64,000 bases of DNA, from the NCBI GenBank assembly GCA_036389315.1, contig DASVQF010000008.1, forward strand, positions 62,001-126,000, given 5' to 3'. The position numbers and the translations under genes are program-made. Below are positions 45,181-52,664 of this stretch, piece by piece; position 1 is the stretch's first letter; each line of letters starts with the position of its first letter. The notes beneath the pieces are model-generated. The model saw nothing but the letters and a program-made list of their open reading frames with translations, did not search any database and was not told the origin of the DNA. The stretch comes from DASQYE01 sp036389315. Lineage in GTDB: Bacteria > Acidobacteriota > Blastocatellia > Pyrinomonadales > Pyrinomonadaceae.

Positions 45181-46158
45181 ATGCTAAAAAAATCAGGCTT
45201 CATGCGCCGCCGGGCCAGAGCGTTTGTCACAACTCTCTTCACCCTCAGCCTCCTGCTCTGCACAGCCGCCCGCGCTGAGAGCAAACAGGCTCAGTCCGCA
45301 CAGGAGGGCGGCCAGCGCCTCGGCGTGCGCCTGCGCTCCTTTATTCCGACGGCTACGGGCAGCCTGCACTTCGAGGCGACGCCCGAAGGCGGAATCGTTC
45401 GCCTCACAGTACTGGGCCTTCCGCGACCCGAGACGCTGATGGCGGCGGCGCGCACCTTCGTCGTCTGGGCCTCGGCTTCGGGCGCGCGCGTCGTGCGCGT
45501 CGGCGAATTGCAGACGGACGCGAGCGGCAACGGCGGTCTCCAATTCACACGCCCGCAGGCGCTAGAGAGCTACAGCGTGCTCGTCACGGCCGAGCCCAAC
45601 GCGACGGTCGAGAAGATGACCGGCACAGTGGTCTTCGCCTCCCTCGCCAACGAGGTGACGGCCTTCTTCGCGGAGGTCGATAAGAAGATGAAGAGGTCGC
45701 AAAGGGCCGCGCGCGAGCTGAACAGGCGCGCGCAGCTCAAGCGCACGAAGACTGTGAACGATTTTTACGGCGAGGTGGACGAAGCCTTGAGGACTGCTCC
45801 GGGCGGGGCCAGATTGCTCGAACTGTTCGGCGATCAGATAGCGCCGGGCGCGCGCGGCCGCGCAGACGTGACTACGCTCTCGCTCAAAGCGTACGTGCGC
45901 GCGCGCTTCCAGAATCTCCCGCTGCCCGCCACGGTCAACGCCAACACTTACGTCCTGTGGTCTGTCGTGCCCGACGGACGCATCACTTATATGGGAAGCC
46001 TGCCGCAGACGAGCGACCTGGACGATACGGACATCTACGTCAGGGTCGGCGGCTTCACCTCCGAGTTCGACCTCTTCGTGACCGCCGAGAAGCGGCGGCC
46101 CGTCGCCACGCCCTCAACAGAGCGCGCCCTCTCTTCGCGCAAGCCTGCGCTGCAATAG
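45181..46158 (+). CDS. secreted hypothetical protein
   Basis: 325 residues with a signal peptide (VTTLFTLSLLLCTAARA). The middle has repeated beta motifs such as VRLTVLGLPRPETLMAAART and WASASGARVVRVGELQTDAS, resembling Ig-like or anti-sigma C-terminal modules of acidobacterial secreted proteins. A later basic helix (VDKKMKRSQRAARELNRRA) and a second domain (TYVLWSVVPDGRITYMGSLP) follow. The two half-domains look duplicated. No known family was confidently assigned. Confidence 0.55.
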   Translation: MLKKSGFMRRRARAFVTTLFTLSLLLCTAARAESKQAQSAQEGGQRLGVRLRSFIPTATGSLHFEATPEGGIVRLTVLGLPRPETLMAAARTFVVWASASGARVVRVGELQTDASGNGGLQFTRPQALESYSVLVTAEPNATVEKMTGTVVFASLANEVTAFFAEVDKKMKRSQRAARELNRRAQLKRTKTVNDFYGEVDEALRTAPGGARLLELFGDQIAPGARGRADVTTLSLKAYVRARFQNLPLPATVNANTYVLWSVVPDGRITYMGSLPQTSDLDDTDIYVRVGGFTSEFDLFVTAEKRRPVATPSTERALSSRKPALQ

Positions 46159-46164
46159 AAAAAG

Positions 46165-46208
46165 CGAAAGCGGAGGATGAAAAGCATTCTTTTCATCCTC
46201 CGCTTTCG
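46165..46208. terminator. bidirectional terminator between convergent genes
   Basis: A perfect 20-bp stem (CGAAAGCGGAGGATGAAAAG at 46165-46184 with 46189-46208) has a 4-nt loop CATT. AAAA precedes and GGCCCCTC follows. It sits between the secreted hypothetical gene and purQ. Confidence 0.85.
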
Positions 46209-46223
46209 GCCCCTCTCCTTACT

Positions 46224-46922
46224 TTACTTGATCTCCGCGAGCGTGGCGGCGAGCGAGCGAAAGATGTCGCGGCCGTCCGATGAGCCTAGCAGGTCTTCGC
46301 AGGCGCGCTCGGGATGCGGCATCAGCCCGAGCACGTTGCGCGAACGGTTGCAGATTCCGGCAACGGAACCGCGCGAGCCGTTCGGGTTGCTCTCGGCGGT
46401 CGTCTGCCCGCGCTCGTCGCAATAGCGAAAGACCACGCGGTCTTCCCCTACAAGCTGCGCGTAGGTCTCGTCGTCGCAGACGTAATTGCCCTCGGCATGC
46501 GCAATCGGGATGCTGAGCACGCTGGCGCGCTCCAACTCGTTGGTGAAGGGCGTGTCCGTGGTCTCCACTCTGACGCGTACGTGATCGCAGATGAAATGGA
46601 GGTCGCGGTTGCGTATCAGCGCGCCGGGCAGCAGGCCCGCCTCGCAAAGGATTTGAAAGCCGTTACAGATGCCGAGCACGAAGCCGCCGCGCGCCGCAAA
46701 CTCCCTCACCGAAGCCATCACGGGCGAGAAGCGCGCCAGTGCCCCGGCCCGCAGGTAATCGCCGTAGGAAAAGCCGCCCGGCAGGATCACGGCATCATAG
46801 CTCGTCAGGTTCGTGTCCTGATGCCAGATGAAATCCACCGGCTGGCCGACGTGTTTGGAGATCACGTGATAGGCATCGTGATCGCAATTCGAGCCCGGGA
46901 AAATGATGACGCCGAATTTCAC
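46224..46922 (-). CDS. purQ: phosphoribosylformylglycinamidine synthase subunit PurQ
   Basis: 232 residues from a GTG start (VKFGVIIFPGSNCDHDAY in effect, Met in protein). Class I glutaminase blocks: VILPGGFSYGDYLRAGALAR, GFVLGICNGFQILCEAGLLP with the nucleophile Cys, and a C-terminal MPHPERACED with the His/Glu pair. It supplies ammonia to PurL. The GTG is immediately preceded by a TAG that ends a short stretch resembling a PurS C-terminus, which suggests that it once overlapped an ancestral purS. Confidence 0.95.
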   Translation of the reverse strand: MKFGVIIFPGSNCDHDAYHVISKHVGQPVDFIWHQDTNLTSYDAVILPGGFSYGDYLRAGALARFSPVMASVREFAARGGFVLGICNGFQILCEAGLLPGALIRNRDLHFICDHVRVRVETTDTPFTNELERASVLSIPIAHAEGNYVCDDETYAQLVGEDRVVFRYCDERGQTTAESNPNGSRGSVAGICNRSRNVLGLMPHPERACEDLLGSSDGRDIFRSLAATLAEIK

Positions 46923-46961
46923 CTATTCTATCTCCACACGGTAAGCTGCCACCGAAGGGTT
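46923..46961 (-). pseudogene. purS remnant upstream of purQ
   Basis: On the minus strand the codons before purQ read NPSVAAYRVEIE then TAG. The end of the intact PurS 325 bp upstream reads NPVIEDYRVEIE. Eight of twelve positions match (N, P, Y, R, V, E, I, E). The remnant is in frame with its own stop directly next to the purQ GTG, as expected for an ancestral purSQ junction. Confidence 0.75.
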
Positions 46962-47014
46962 CTGTGAATACTAATTTAGCTCAGCCTCGGGGGTTTGCGC
47001 CAGCCATAAAAAGC

Positions 47015-47054
47015 GAGTAGGCGCGACCGCTTTTGGAAGCTATCGCGCCTACTC
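47015..47054 (-). terminator. hairpin terminator in purS-purQ spacer
   Basis: A perfect 12-bp stem (GAGTAGGCGCGA at 47015-47026 with 47043-47054) has a 16-nt loop. On the minus strand it is followed by GCTTTTTATGG. It would end transcription from the small frame just upstream, and would also separate purS from purQ unless read through. Confidence 0.65.
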
Positions 47055-47241
47055 AATTCGTGGTCAATGTCCTCACCCCATCAACCACTTGAGACGGAGG
47101 ATTCACCAACCGTCCAGTTGCCCTAAATATATCCGAACTGTCCCGGAATAGCAACACTATAAAATGGCCCCGGCTCCACGGGCCTTGCTTTTCCCACAGC
47201 CAGCGTGTGAAGATCAGGCCACTCGCCCCTGTTAGCGCCAC
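47053..47241 (-). CDS. possible small protein between purS and purQ
   Basis: A 62-residue open frame from GTG (MALTGASGLIFTRWLWEKQG ...), with no recognised family and no clear ribosome site. Its stop overlaps the start of a terminator hairpin on the same strand, which gives some support. Coding status is weak. Confidence 0.25.
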   Translation of the reverse strand: MALTGASGLIFTRWLWEKQGPWSRGHFIVLLFRDSSDIFRATGRLVNPPSQVVDGVRTLTTN

Positions 47242-47286
47242 CGAAGGGAAGAAGCCTGTCCTGGGAATAGAGCAGGCTTTCTTCGC

Positions 47287-47538
47287 TTAATTGGCCTCTT
47301 CTATCTCGACGCGATAATCTTCGATGACGGGGTTCGACAGCACTTCGCGCGCGATGCGAAGCGTAGCCTCGCGCGCCTCCGTCTCGGGCAGAGAGGCGTC
47401 CAGGGCGATCTCGAAATACTTCCCCTGGCGGACATCCGCGATGCCGCTAAAGCCCAGCAGCTCGACCGAGTGATGTATGGCCTTGCCCTGCGGGTCAAGG
47501 ACACCGGGCTTCAGTGTGACGTAAACTTTTGCTTTCAT
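47287..47538 (-). CDS. purS: phosphoribosylformylglycinamidine synthase subunit PurS
   Basis: 83 residues from the Met before KAKVYVTLKPGVLDPQGKA, the standard PurS start; a longer upstream extension is rejected. It continues HHSVELLGFSGIADVRQGKY and ends VIEDYRVEIEEAN. PurS bridges PurL and PurQ and channels ammonia. It is separated from purQ by a spacer of about 365 bp holding a second, partial PurS-like end, so an additional gene copy or rearrangement is indicated. Confidence 0.9.
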   Translation of the reverse strand: MKAKVYVTLKPGVLDPQGKAIHHSVELLGFSGIADVRQGKYFEIALDASLPETEAREATLRIAREVLSNPVIEDYRVEIEEAN

Positions 47539-47693
47539 ATGCTCGCTCGCTCTCTCTTGCTCCGTCCGAATAGTACGGCAAAATGTTGCGTCAGGTATAG
47601 TCATTGACATAAGATTTGCCCCGCTCGTTCCAGACCCGAAAGTCTAAAGCAGTTTTGGCCCGAATACTTTTACCGATAGAGGAGAAAATCGCA

Positions 47694-48149
47694 ATGCAGA
47701 ACCCGCCGCCCACTCAACAAGGCTATGGCTACGGCCAACCATACGGCACACCGCCCAACGCGCCGCTTCAGCCGACGCCCGGAGGTGGGCCCAACGATAA
47801 GACGGCCATCGGCCTGGACGCGAACCTCGCTTCCGCGCTCGGCTACCCCATCGGGCTCATCGCCCTGATCGAGATCATCATCGAAAAAGAGAACCGCTTC
47901 GCGCGCTTTCATGCGCTGCAATCACTGCTGCTTAGTGTCGGTGCCGTAGTGATCTTGATCGTGCTCAGCATCTTCGTCGCAATTCTCTCGGCCATCTCTA
48001 GTTACCTGGGGCTGCTTGGCCTTTTCCTCCCGCTTCTCTGGCTGGCCTACTTTGTGGGGATGCTCTTCTGCGCCTATAAAGCTTACCAGGGTCAGATGTT
48101 CAAGCTGCCTGTGATCGGCGACATGGCGGCCAACTTCGCCAACAAATAG
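47694..48149 (+). CDS. DUF4870/Tic20-like small membrane protein
   Basis: 151 residues from the ATG after GAGGAGAAAATCGC. An upstream in-frame extension is rejected. A Pro/Gly/Gln-rich cytosolic N-terminus (about 1-45) precedes a first hydrophobic segment LASALGYPIGLIALIEIIIE, then KENRFARFHALQSLLLSVG and two long hydrophobic helices. The RFHALQS motif is typical of this family. Its molecular role is unknown. Confidence 0.7.
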   Translation: MQNPPPTQQGYGYGQPYGTPPNAPLQPTPGGGPNDKTAIGLDANLASALGYPIGLIALIEIIIEKENRFARFHALQSLLLSVGAVVILIVLSIFVAILSAISSYLGLLGLFLPLLWLAYFVGMLFCAYKAYQGQMFKLPVIGDMAANFANK

Positions 48150-48171
48150 AGCTGTCAGCAGCCGGGCTATG

Positions 48172-48205
48172 AAGAGCGCCTCCGTCACGCGGGCGGGGCG
48201 CTCTT
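48172..48205 (+). terminator. rho-independent terminator
   Basis: A 9-bp stem (AAGAGCGCC at 48172-48180 with GGCGCTCTT at 48197-48205) is followed by TTAGC. It ends the membrane-protein gene; purB ends just downstream on the opposite strand. Confidence 0.75.
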
Positions 48206-48220
48206 TTAGCTTTCAGTCCA

Positions 48221-49525
48221 TCACTGCGAGCCGTCGCCGAAGACGCGCTCGAAGATCACATCCACATTGGCCAGGTAAGTGTCCAGCGAGAAGACGCGCG
48301 CGATCTCCTCCGCCGTCAGGTGCGCTTTGATTTCCGGGTCTGCCGAGACCAGAGTTTGAAAGTCCGCGCCCTCGTCCCAGACCTTCATGGCGTTGCGCTG
48401 CACCCATTCGTAGGCCGCCTCGCGCGCCGCACCGCTCCTAGCCAAAGCCAGAAGCAACTGGCCGCTGAAGACCAGGCCGCGCGTCGCCCCGAGATTCTCA
48501 AGCATCCGCTCGGGGTAAACCACCAAACCGTCCACGAGCCCGGCCATCTTTTGCAGCATGTAGTCCAGGGCGGTTGAAGCGTCAGGCAGCACGACCCTTT
48601 CCGCCGAAGAGTGCGAGATGTCGCGCTCGTGCCAGAGGGCGACGTTTTCCAGTCCGACGATGCTGTAGCCGCGAAGGGTGCGGGCCATTCCACAGATCCG
48701 CTCCGACAGTATCGGGTTGCGCTTGTGCGGCATGGCCGAAGAGCCCTTCTGCCCGCGCTTGAAACGCTCCTGCGCCTCGCGGACTTCCGTTCGCTGCCAG
48801 TGGCGAATCTGTAGAGCGAACTTATCCAGAGACGATGCGACGATGGCGAGCGTCGTCAGGTACTCGGCGTAGCGGTCGCGCTGGATGACCTGTGTCGAGA
48901 CGGGCGCAGCCCCGAGGCCCAGCCGCGCGCAGACGCGCTCTTCGACTTCGGGAGAGAGATGCGCGAACGCGCCGACAGCGCCGCTGATCTTGCCGACGGC
49001 AACGGTCTCCCGCGCACGCAACAGGCGCTCGCGGTTGCGCCCCATCTCCGCATACCAGAGGGCGAAAGTGAGGCCGAAGGAGGTCGGCTCGGCGTGAACC
49101 CCGTGCGTGCGTCCGACCTGCGGCGTCTGCTTGAACTCGTAAGCGCGCCGCCGCAAGACCTCCATCAGCGCGGCGGTCTTCGCGAGCAGCAGGTCGCAGG
49201 CGTCTCTGAGCAGCAGGGCGTTGGCCGTGTCCACCACGTCCGAAGAGGTCAGGCCGTAATGGACGAAGCGCGCGGCCTCGCCGATTGATTCGGCGAGGGC
49301 CGTCGTGAAGGCTATCACGTCATGATCGGTCGTCTTCTCAATCTCGTTGATGCGCTCGACCGTGAAGCGGGCCCGTGACTTGATCTCCACGACCGCCTCG
49401 CGCGGAATCGTCCCCATCTCCGCGTGGACTTCGCAGACGGCCAGCTCTACCTCCAGCCACTTCCGAAACTTGTTCTCTTCAGACCAGAGCGCGCCCATCT
49501 CGGGCAGTGTGTATCGTTCAATCAT
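48221..49525 (-). CDS. purB: adenylosuccinate lyase PurB
   Basis: 434 residues from the Met of MIERYTLPEMGALWSEENKF, the standard start; 26 upstream in-frame residues derive from a repeat and are rejected. Blocks include TTDHDVIAFTTALAE, HYGLTSSDVVDTANALLLRD, GRTHGVHAEPTSFGL and the lyase signature GSSAMPHKRNPILSERICG. It splits SAICAR and adenylosuccinate in purine synthesis. It is the first pur gene on this strand, upstream of purS. Confidence 0.96.
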   Translation of the reverse strand: MIERYTLPEMGALWSEENKFRKWLEVELAVCEVHAEMGTIPREAVVEIKSRARFTVERINEIEKTTDHDVIAFTTALAESIGEAARFVHYGLTSSDVVDTANALLLRDACDLLLAKTAALMEVLRRRAYEFKQTPQVGRTHGVHAEPTSFGLTFALWYAEMGRNRERLLRARETVAVGKISGAVGAFAHLSPEVEERVCARLGLGAAPVSTQVIQRDRYAEYLTTLAIVASSLDKFALQIRHWQRTEVREAQERFKRGQKGSSAMPHKRNPILSERICGMARTLRGYSIVGLENVALWHERDISHSSAERVVLPDASTALDYMLQKMAGLVDGLVVYPERMLENLGATRGLVFSGQLLLALARSGAAREAAYEWVQRNAMKVWDEGADFQTLVSADPEIKAHLTAEEIARVFSLDTYLANVDVIFERVFGDGSQ

Positions 49526-49532
49526 AAGAACA

Positions 49533-49610
49533 GTGATAAGTGGCGAGTGGCGAGTGACGAGTAAGAACAAGCCTTTTTTAGCTTGCCACTCATCACTTGT
49601 CACTCGTCAC
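49533..49610. repeat. GTGAC-type palindromic repeat between purB and lipoprotein-like gene
   Basis: GTGATAAGTGGCGAGTGGCG and the complementary-sense GCCACTCATCACTTGTCACT words form an imperfect hairpin around an AACAAGCCTTTTTTAGC centre. It is related to the repeats at 9.5 kb and 43.7 kb. It supplies the stop codon of the neighbouring gene. Confidence 0.75.
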
Positions 49611-50110
49611 TGCTTTAGGGCGTCCGAGTTGACCATGTAGCCGGCGAGAAGCCAGCGGCCTTCGCGTTCGACGAGCGTGAAAGTCTCCATCCCTTCGCCG
49701 CGCTCGAACCTGGTTTCGTAGCGAATGACCAGGCGGTGCTCTTCAGCGCCCGCCGAGCCCGTCCGCCGCTCGTCGTGTACGGTCTGTCGCGCGCGCTCCT
49801 TCGACTTGCCGAGCCTGGCCCGCAGCGTCTCGAAGATCGCCCGCGACTGTTCGGGCGTAGAGGTGCGCCGCCACTCCTCCGCAGCCTCGCGGTAAATCTC
49901 CTCGTCGCGCCCCTCCTCGATCTGCGCCGCGACCCTCTCGACCCTCGCCTGCGCTTCGTCCGGGATGCGGCTCTCCCGTTCACGCTGTTGGCCCACGCGG
50001 CAGGCGGGCGTCAAGAGAAGAAGCAGGACGAAAAGCAAGGACGGAGGGCAGAGGGCGGAGGGATGAAAGAAATACTTCTCAATCTTAATCGCTCTTACTT
50101 CATCTCTCAT
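49607..50110 (-). CDS. probable lipoprotein with DUF4019-like domain, repeat-derived N-terminus
   Basis: 167 residues. The hydrophobic segment SLLFVLLLLLTPAC has a lipobox-like L-T-P-A-C, so a lipid anchor is possible. The C-terminal half (YETRFERGEGMETFTLVERE, GRWLLAGYMVNSD) resembles DUF4019 or similar NTF2-like secreted domains. The first 30 residues are encoded by CATCCCTC-rich repeat DNA that is intergenic-like in appearance, so the true start is uncertain. No partner is clear; it lies 19 bp downstream of the WalJ-like gene. Confidence 0.5.
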   Translation of the reverse strand: MRDEVRAIKIEKYFFHPSALCPPSLLFVLLLLLTPACRVGQQRERESRIPDEAQARVERVAAQIEEGRDEEIYREAAEEWRRTSTPEQSRAIFETLRARLGKSKERARQTVHDERRTGSAGAEEHRLVIRYETRFERGEGMETFTLVEREGRWLLAGYMVNSDALKQ

Positions 50111-50127
50111 CCCTCATCCCTCATCCC
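50100..50127. repeat. short tandem repeat of TCATCCC
   Basis: Four head-to-tail copies of a 7-9 bp TCATCCC/TCTCATC unit lie at the junction of two genes. Similar CATCC-rich words occur in the following coding sequence. It marks a site of repeat expansion. Confidence 0.6.
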
Positions 50128-50128
50128 T

Positions 50129-50953
50129 TCAAAGTTCTATCCAGGGCGTCGGCTCTTTGGGGAACGAGAGCGTGATCTCAGTCTCGGCCTGAAAGAGGGG
50201 GGCGCGTTGTTGTAGGGCGACTTCGGCGCTAATCTTGGCGAGGTAAGGGTTGTTGGCGCGCTGCGAAAGATGCGCCAGGACTATGTGGCGCGCCGTGCCG
50301 TCGAAGCCGTCGCGCAGCCACTCGGCTACGTCCTCGTTCGAGAGATGGCCCGTGCGCGACAGGATGCGCTGCTTCAGCTCCCAGGGGTACACGTCGCAAG
50401 CCTTGAGCATGTCGCGGCTATGATTGGATTCGATGATGATGGCGGCGCAGCCCCGCAGCCGCTCCATTATCAGCGTCGTGATGTGGCCGAAGTCCATCAG
50501 AGTGGCGACGCAGACCCCTTCGTGTGTGGCCGTAAAGCCGAAGTTGTCCGCGGCGTCGTGCGGAATCGTGAAGGGATGAAAATCAATCGCGCCGATACGG
50601 AAATCCCTGCTCGACTCGATCTCTTCGACGCGGTCGCGCAAGGCGTCTGCGCGCTTGCGCGGCTCATCATTCGAGACGCCGCGATGCTCCGCGATATAAG
50701 CTTCGCGCGTCTCGCCCGAAACGTAGACGGGACAGCGCAGGCTCTTCAAGAGCACGCGCAAGCCCCCGGCATGATCGCCATGCTCATGCGTAATGATGAC
50801 TCCGTCCAGGCGCGCGGGGTCTTCGCCCAAGAGGGCCAGCCGGCGGATGGTCTCCTTCGCGCTGAGGCCCGCGTCAACGAGCACGCGCGTCTCGCCCGCC
50901 GCGAGCAAGACAGAATTGCCGGTTGAGCCGCTGCCCAGAACAGTGAATCTCAT
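50129..50953 (-). CDS. WalJ/YycJ-like metallo-beta-lactamase-fold protein
   Basis: 274 residues. The N-terminus is MRFTVLGSGSTGNSVLLAAG, typical of WalJ. The metal motif is THEHGDHAGG (His56, His58, Asp60, His61), followed by FTIPHDAADNFGF, MDFGHITTL and HNSRDML-like ESNHSRDML, then LSNEDVAEWLRD. The family is linked to DNA processing or cell-wall control in other bacteria; the function here is not proven. Its ATG overlaps the stop of the M16 peptidase gene by four bases. Confidence 0.9.
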   Translation of the reverse strand: MRFTVLGSGSTGNSVLLAAGETRVLVDAGLSAKETIRRLALLGEDPARLDGVIITHEHGDHAGGLRVLLKSLRCPVYVSGETREAYIAEHRGVSNDEPRKRADALRDRVEEIESSRDFRIGAIDFHPFTIPHDAADNFGFTATHEGVCVATLMDFGHITTLIMERLRGCAAIIIESNHSRDMLKACDVYPWELKQRILSRTGHLSNEDVAEWLRDGFDGTARHIVLAHLSQRANNPYLAKISAEVALQQRAPLFQAETEITLSFPKEPTPWIEL

Positions 50954-52233
50954 ATCGCAAGGCGAGAGCGGTCTACGCGGAAGCCGTTGAGGTCGCCGAG
51001 GGCCGCCAGGGCCATCCCTTCGGAGGTGAAAGAGGCGCGCGCCACTCTCTGCACGTCCTCGGGCGTCACGGCTTCCAGGCGCGAGATGATCTCGTCGGGC
51101 GTGACGCGGCGGCCGTGTATGATCTCCTGCCGGGCCAGGGCTCCAGCGCGCGCGCTCGAAGATTCAAGTCCGAGCAGGATGGAAGAGATGGCCTGATCTT
51201 TGACCAGGCGCAGCTCTTGCTCAGTGACGCTCTCGCGCACGGCGCGGCGCAACTCCCTCAAGGATAGCTCCAAGACCTCGTCCAATTGCGCGGGCGAGGT
51301 TCCCGCGTAGATTGTAAAGACGCCTATGTCCGAGAAGGCGCTTGCGCCCGCGCCCACTGAATAGGCCAGGCCACGCTCTTCGCGAATGGATTGCCACAGG
51401 CGGCTCGAAGTCGAGCCGCCGATGATCGAAGCCAGGAGGCTTCCGGCATAGCGGTCTGCGCTCTTGGCCGAAGGCCACGGAGCGGCGACGATCAGGTGTG
51501 CCTGTTCCAACTCCTTCTTGCGCTCGACGAGGATCGGCGCGGCGGCGACCGGCACTGCCGGCGCTTCAGCCGTGGCGGAAAACTCCTGCTTTTTCGTCCC
51601 TCCTTCGCCGAAAGCGCGCGCGGCCATCTCGACCAACTGCGCGTGCTCTATATTGCCGGCGGCGGCGATGACCAGGTTGTGCGGCTGAAAGTGGCGGGCG
51701 TGAAAGCCTGCCGTCGTGTCGCGGTTGAAGGTCGAGACGGTCTCGGGCGTGCCTTCGATGGGGCGGCCCAAGGGGTGATCGGGAAAATAGGCCGCGTTGA
51801 AAAGCTCGCCCAAAAACTCGTCGGGCGTATCTTCGACCATCTTCATCTCTTCGATGATGACCTTCTGCTCGCGCTCCAAATCCTCGCCGTCAAAGCGCGG
51901 CGCGGCCAGCATATCCGACAGCAAGTCAAAGGCTTGCACCAGGCCGGTGTCGGCCACCTTCATCGTGAACCCGGTCATCTCGTGCGTCGTGTAGGCGTCT
52001 AGGTTTCCGCCCAGACGGTCGCTTTCGATGGCCAGATCGAGGGCCGTGCGACGGCTTGTCCCCTTGAAGACGGCGTGCTCTATGAAGTGGCAGATGCCGT
52101 TCATCTCCGGCCGCTCGTGCCGCGAGCCGCGCCTAACCCAGATGCCTATAGTGACCGAGCGCAAACCCGGCATCTGCTCCGTCAAGATGGTCAGACCGTT
52201 CGCAAACCTGCTTGATTGAACCTGATCTAACAT
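50950..52233 (-). CDS. M16 (insulinase-family) zinc peptidase
   Basis: 427 residues. The inverted zinc motif HFIEH (His49, Glu52, His53) occurs in NGICHFIEHAVFKGT, and a further Glu follows in VIIEEMKMVEDTP. The C-terminal half has a degenerate M16 repeat (ERGLAYSVGAGASAFSDIGV). No signal peptide was recognised, so it may act in the cytosol. It is of the size of mitochondrial-processing-peptidase-like subunits. It overlaps the downstream WalJ-like gene by four bases. Confidence 0.92.
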   Translation of the reverse strand: MLDQVQSSRFANGLTILTEQMPGLRSVTIGIWVRRGSRHERPEMNGICHFIEHAVFKGTSRRTALDLAIESDRLGGNLDAYTTHEMTGFTMKVADTGLVQAFDLLSDMLAAPRFDGEDLEREQKVIIEEMKMVEDTPDEFLGELFNAAYFPDHPLGRPIEGTPETVSTFNRDTTAGFHARHFQPHNLVIAAAGNIEHAQLVEMAARAFGEGGTKKQEFSATAEAPAVPVAAAPILVERKKELEQAHLIVAAPWPSAKSADRYAGSLLASIIGGSTSSRLWQSIREERGLAYSVGAGASAFSDIGVFTIYAGTSPAQLDEVLELSLRELRRAVRESVTEQELRLVKDQAISSILLGLESSSARAGALARQEIIHGRRVTPDEIISRLEAVTPEDVQRVARASFTSEGMALAALGDLNGFRVDRSRLAI

Positions 52234-52664
52234 AGCCTGTTAAAGATTAAACTCCGTGGGCGAGAAAATCGCGTGCGTTAGAAAAAATTATCGTAGCACG
52301 CGGCCACCTGAGCGGCAAACCAAAGGGCGCTCGGGAGGAATCCAAGCGTCACTGAAGCGTAGTTGTTAGCTTGACACAATTCGCGGGCTTGGCGGAAAAT
52401 GGCCTCTTCCCGAGAAGGCTCGCCGCCTGTGTGTGTCGGCTGTTCCGGATGACCCTCGCTTGAGCGTGCCCTTCGCCGGGCCCTCTGGATAAAAAGTTTG
52501 GTGGGAAAATCTTCGCCCTGTGGCCATCAATAAGTTGAACGATAGTCTCCCCGTTACGGACGTGGCACTGTACAGACAGAGTTTCGTTTGAGTGGGGCTC
52601 GGGCCCTTCGCCTGAAATTCTTAGAACCAGGGACAGAAGGCTCGGCCTTGGAGGTTTGGCCGCG
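52234..52664. other. intergenic region upstream of second receptor-like gene
   Basis: About 430 bp between divergent genes with no supported reading frame. It holds GGAGG at 52650-52654, the ribosome site for the next gene. No clear terminator or promoter was recognised. Confidence 0.5.

Noticed and set aside
49526..49603. A 26-residue N-terminal extension of PurB
   Set aside because: It is encoded by repeat DNA, while PurB proteins normally start at MIERY.
50100..50127. CATCCCT repeats as a CRISPR-like or VNTR array
   Set aside because: Units are too short and lack spacers; no cas genes occur in the window.
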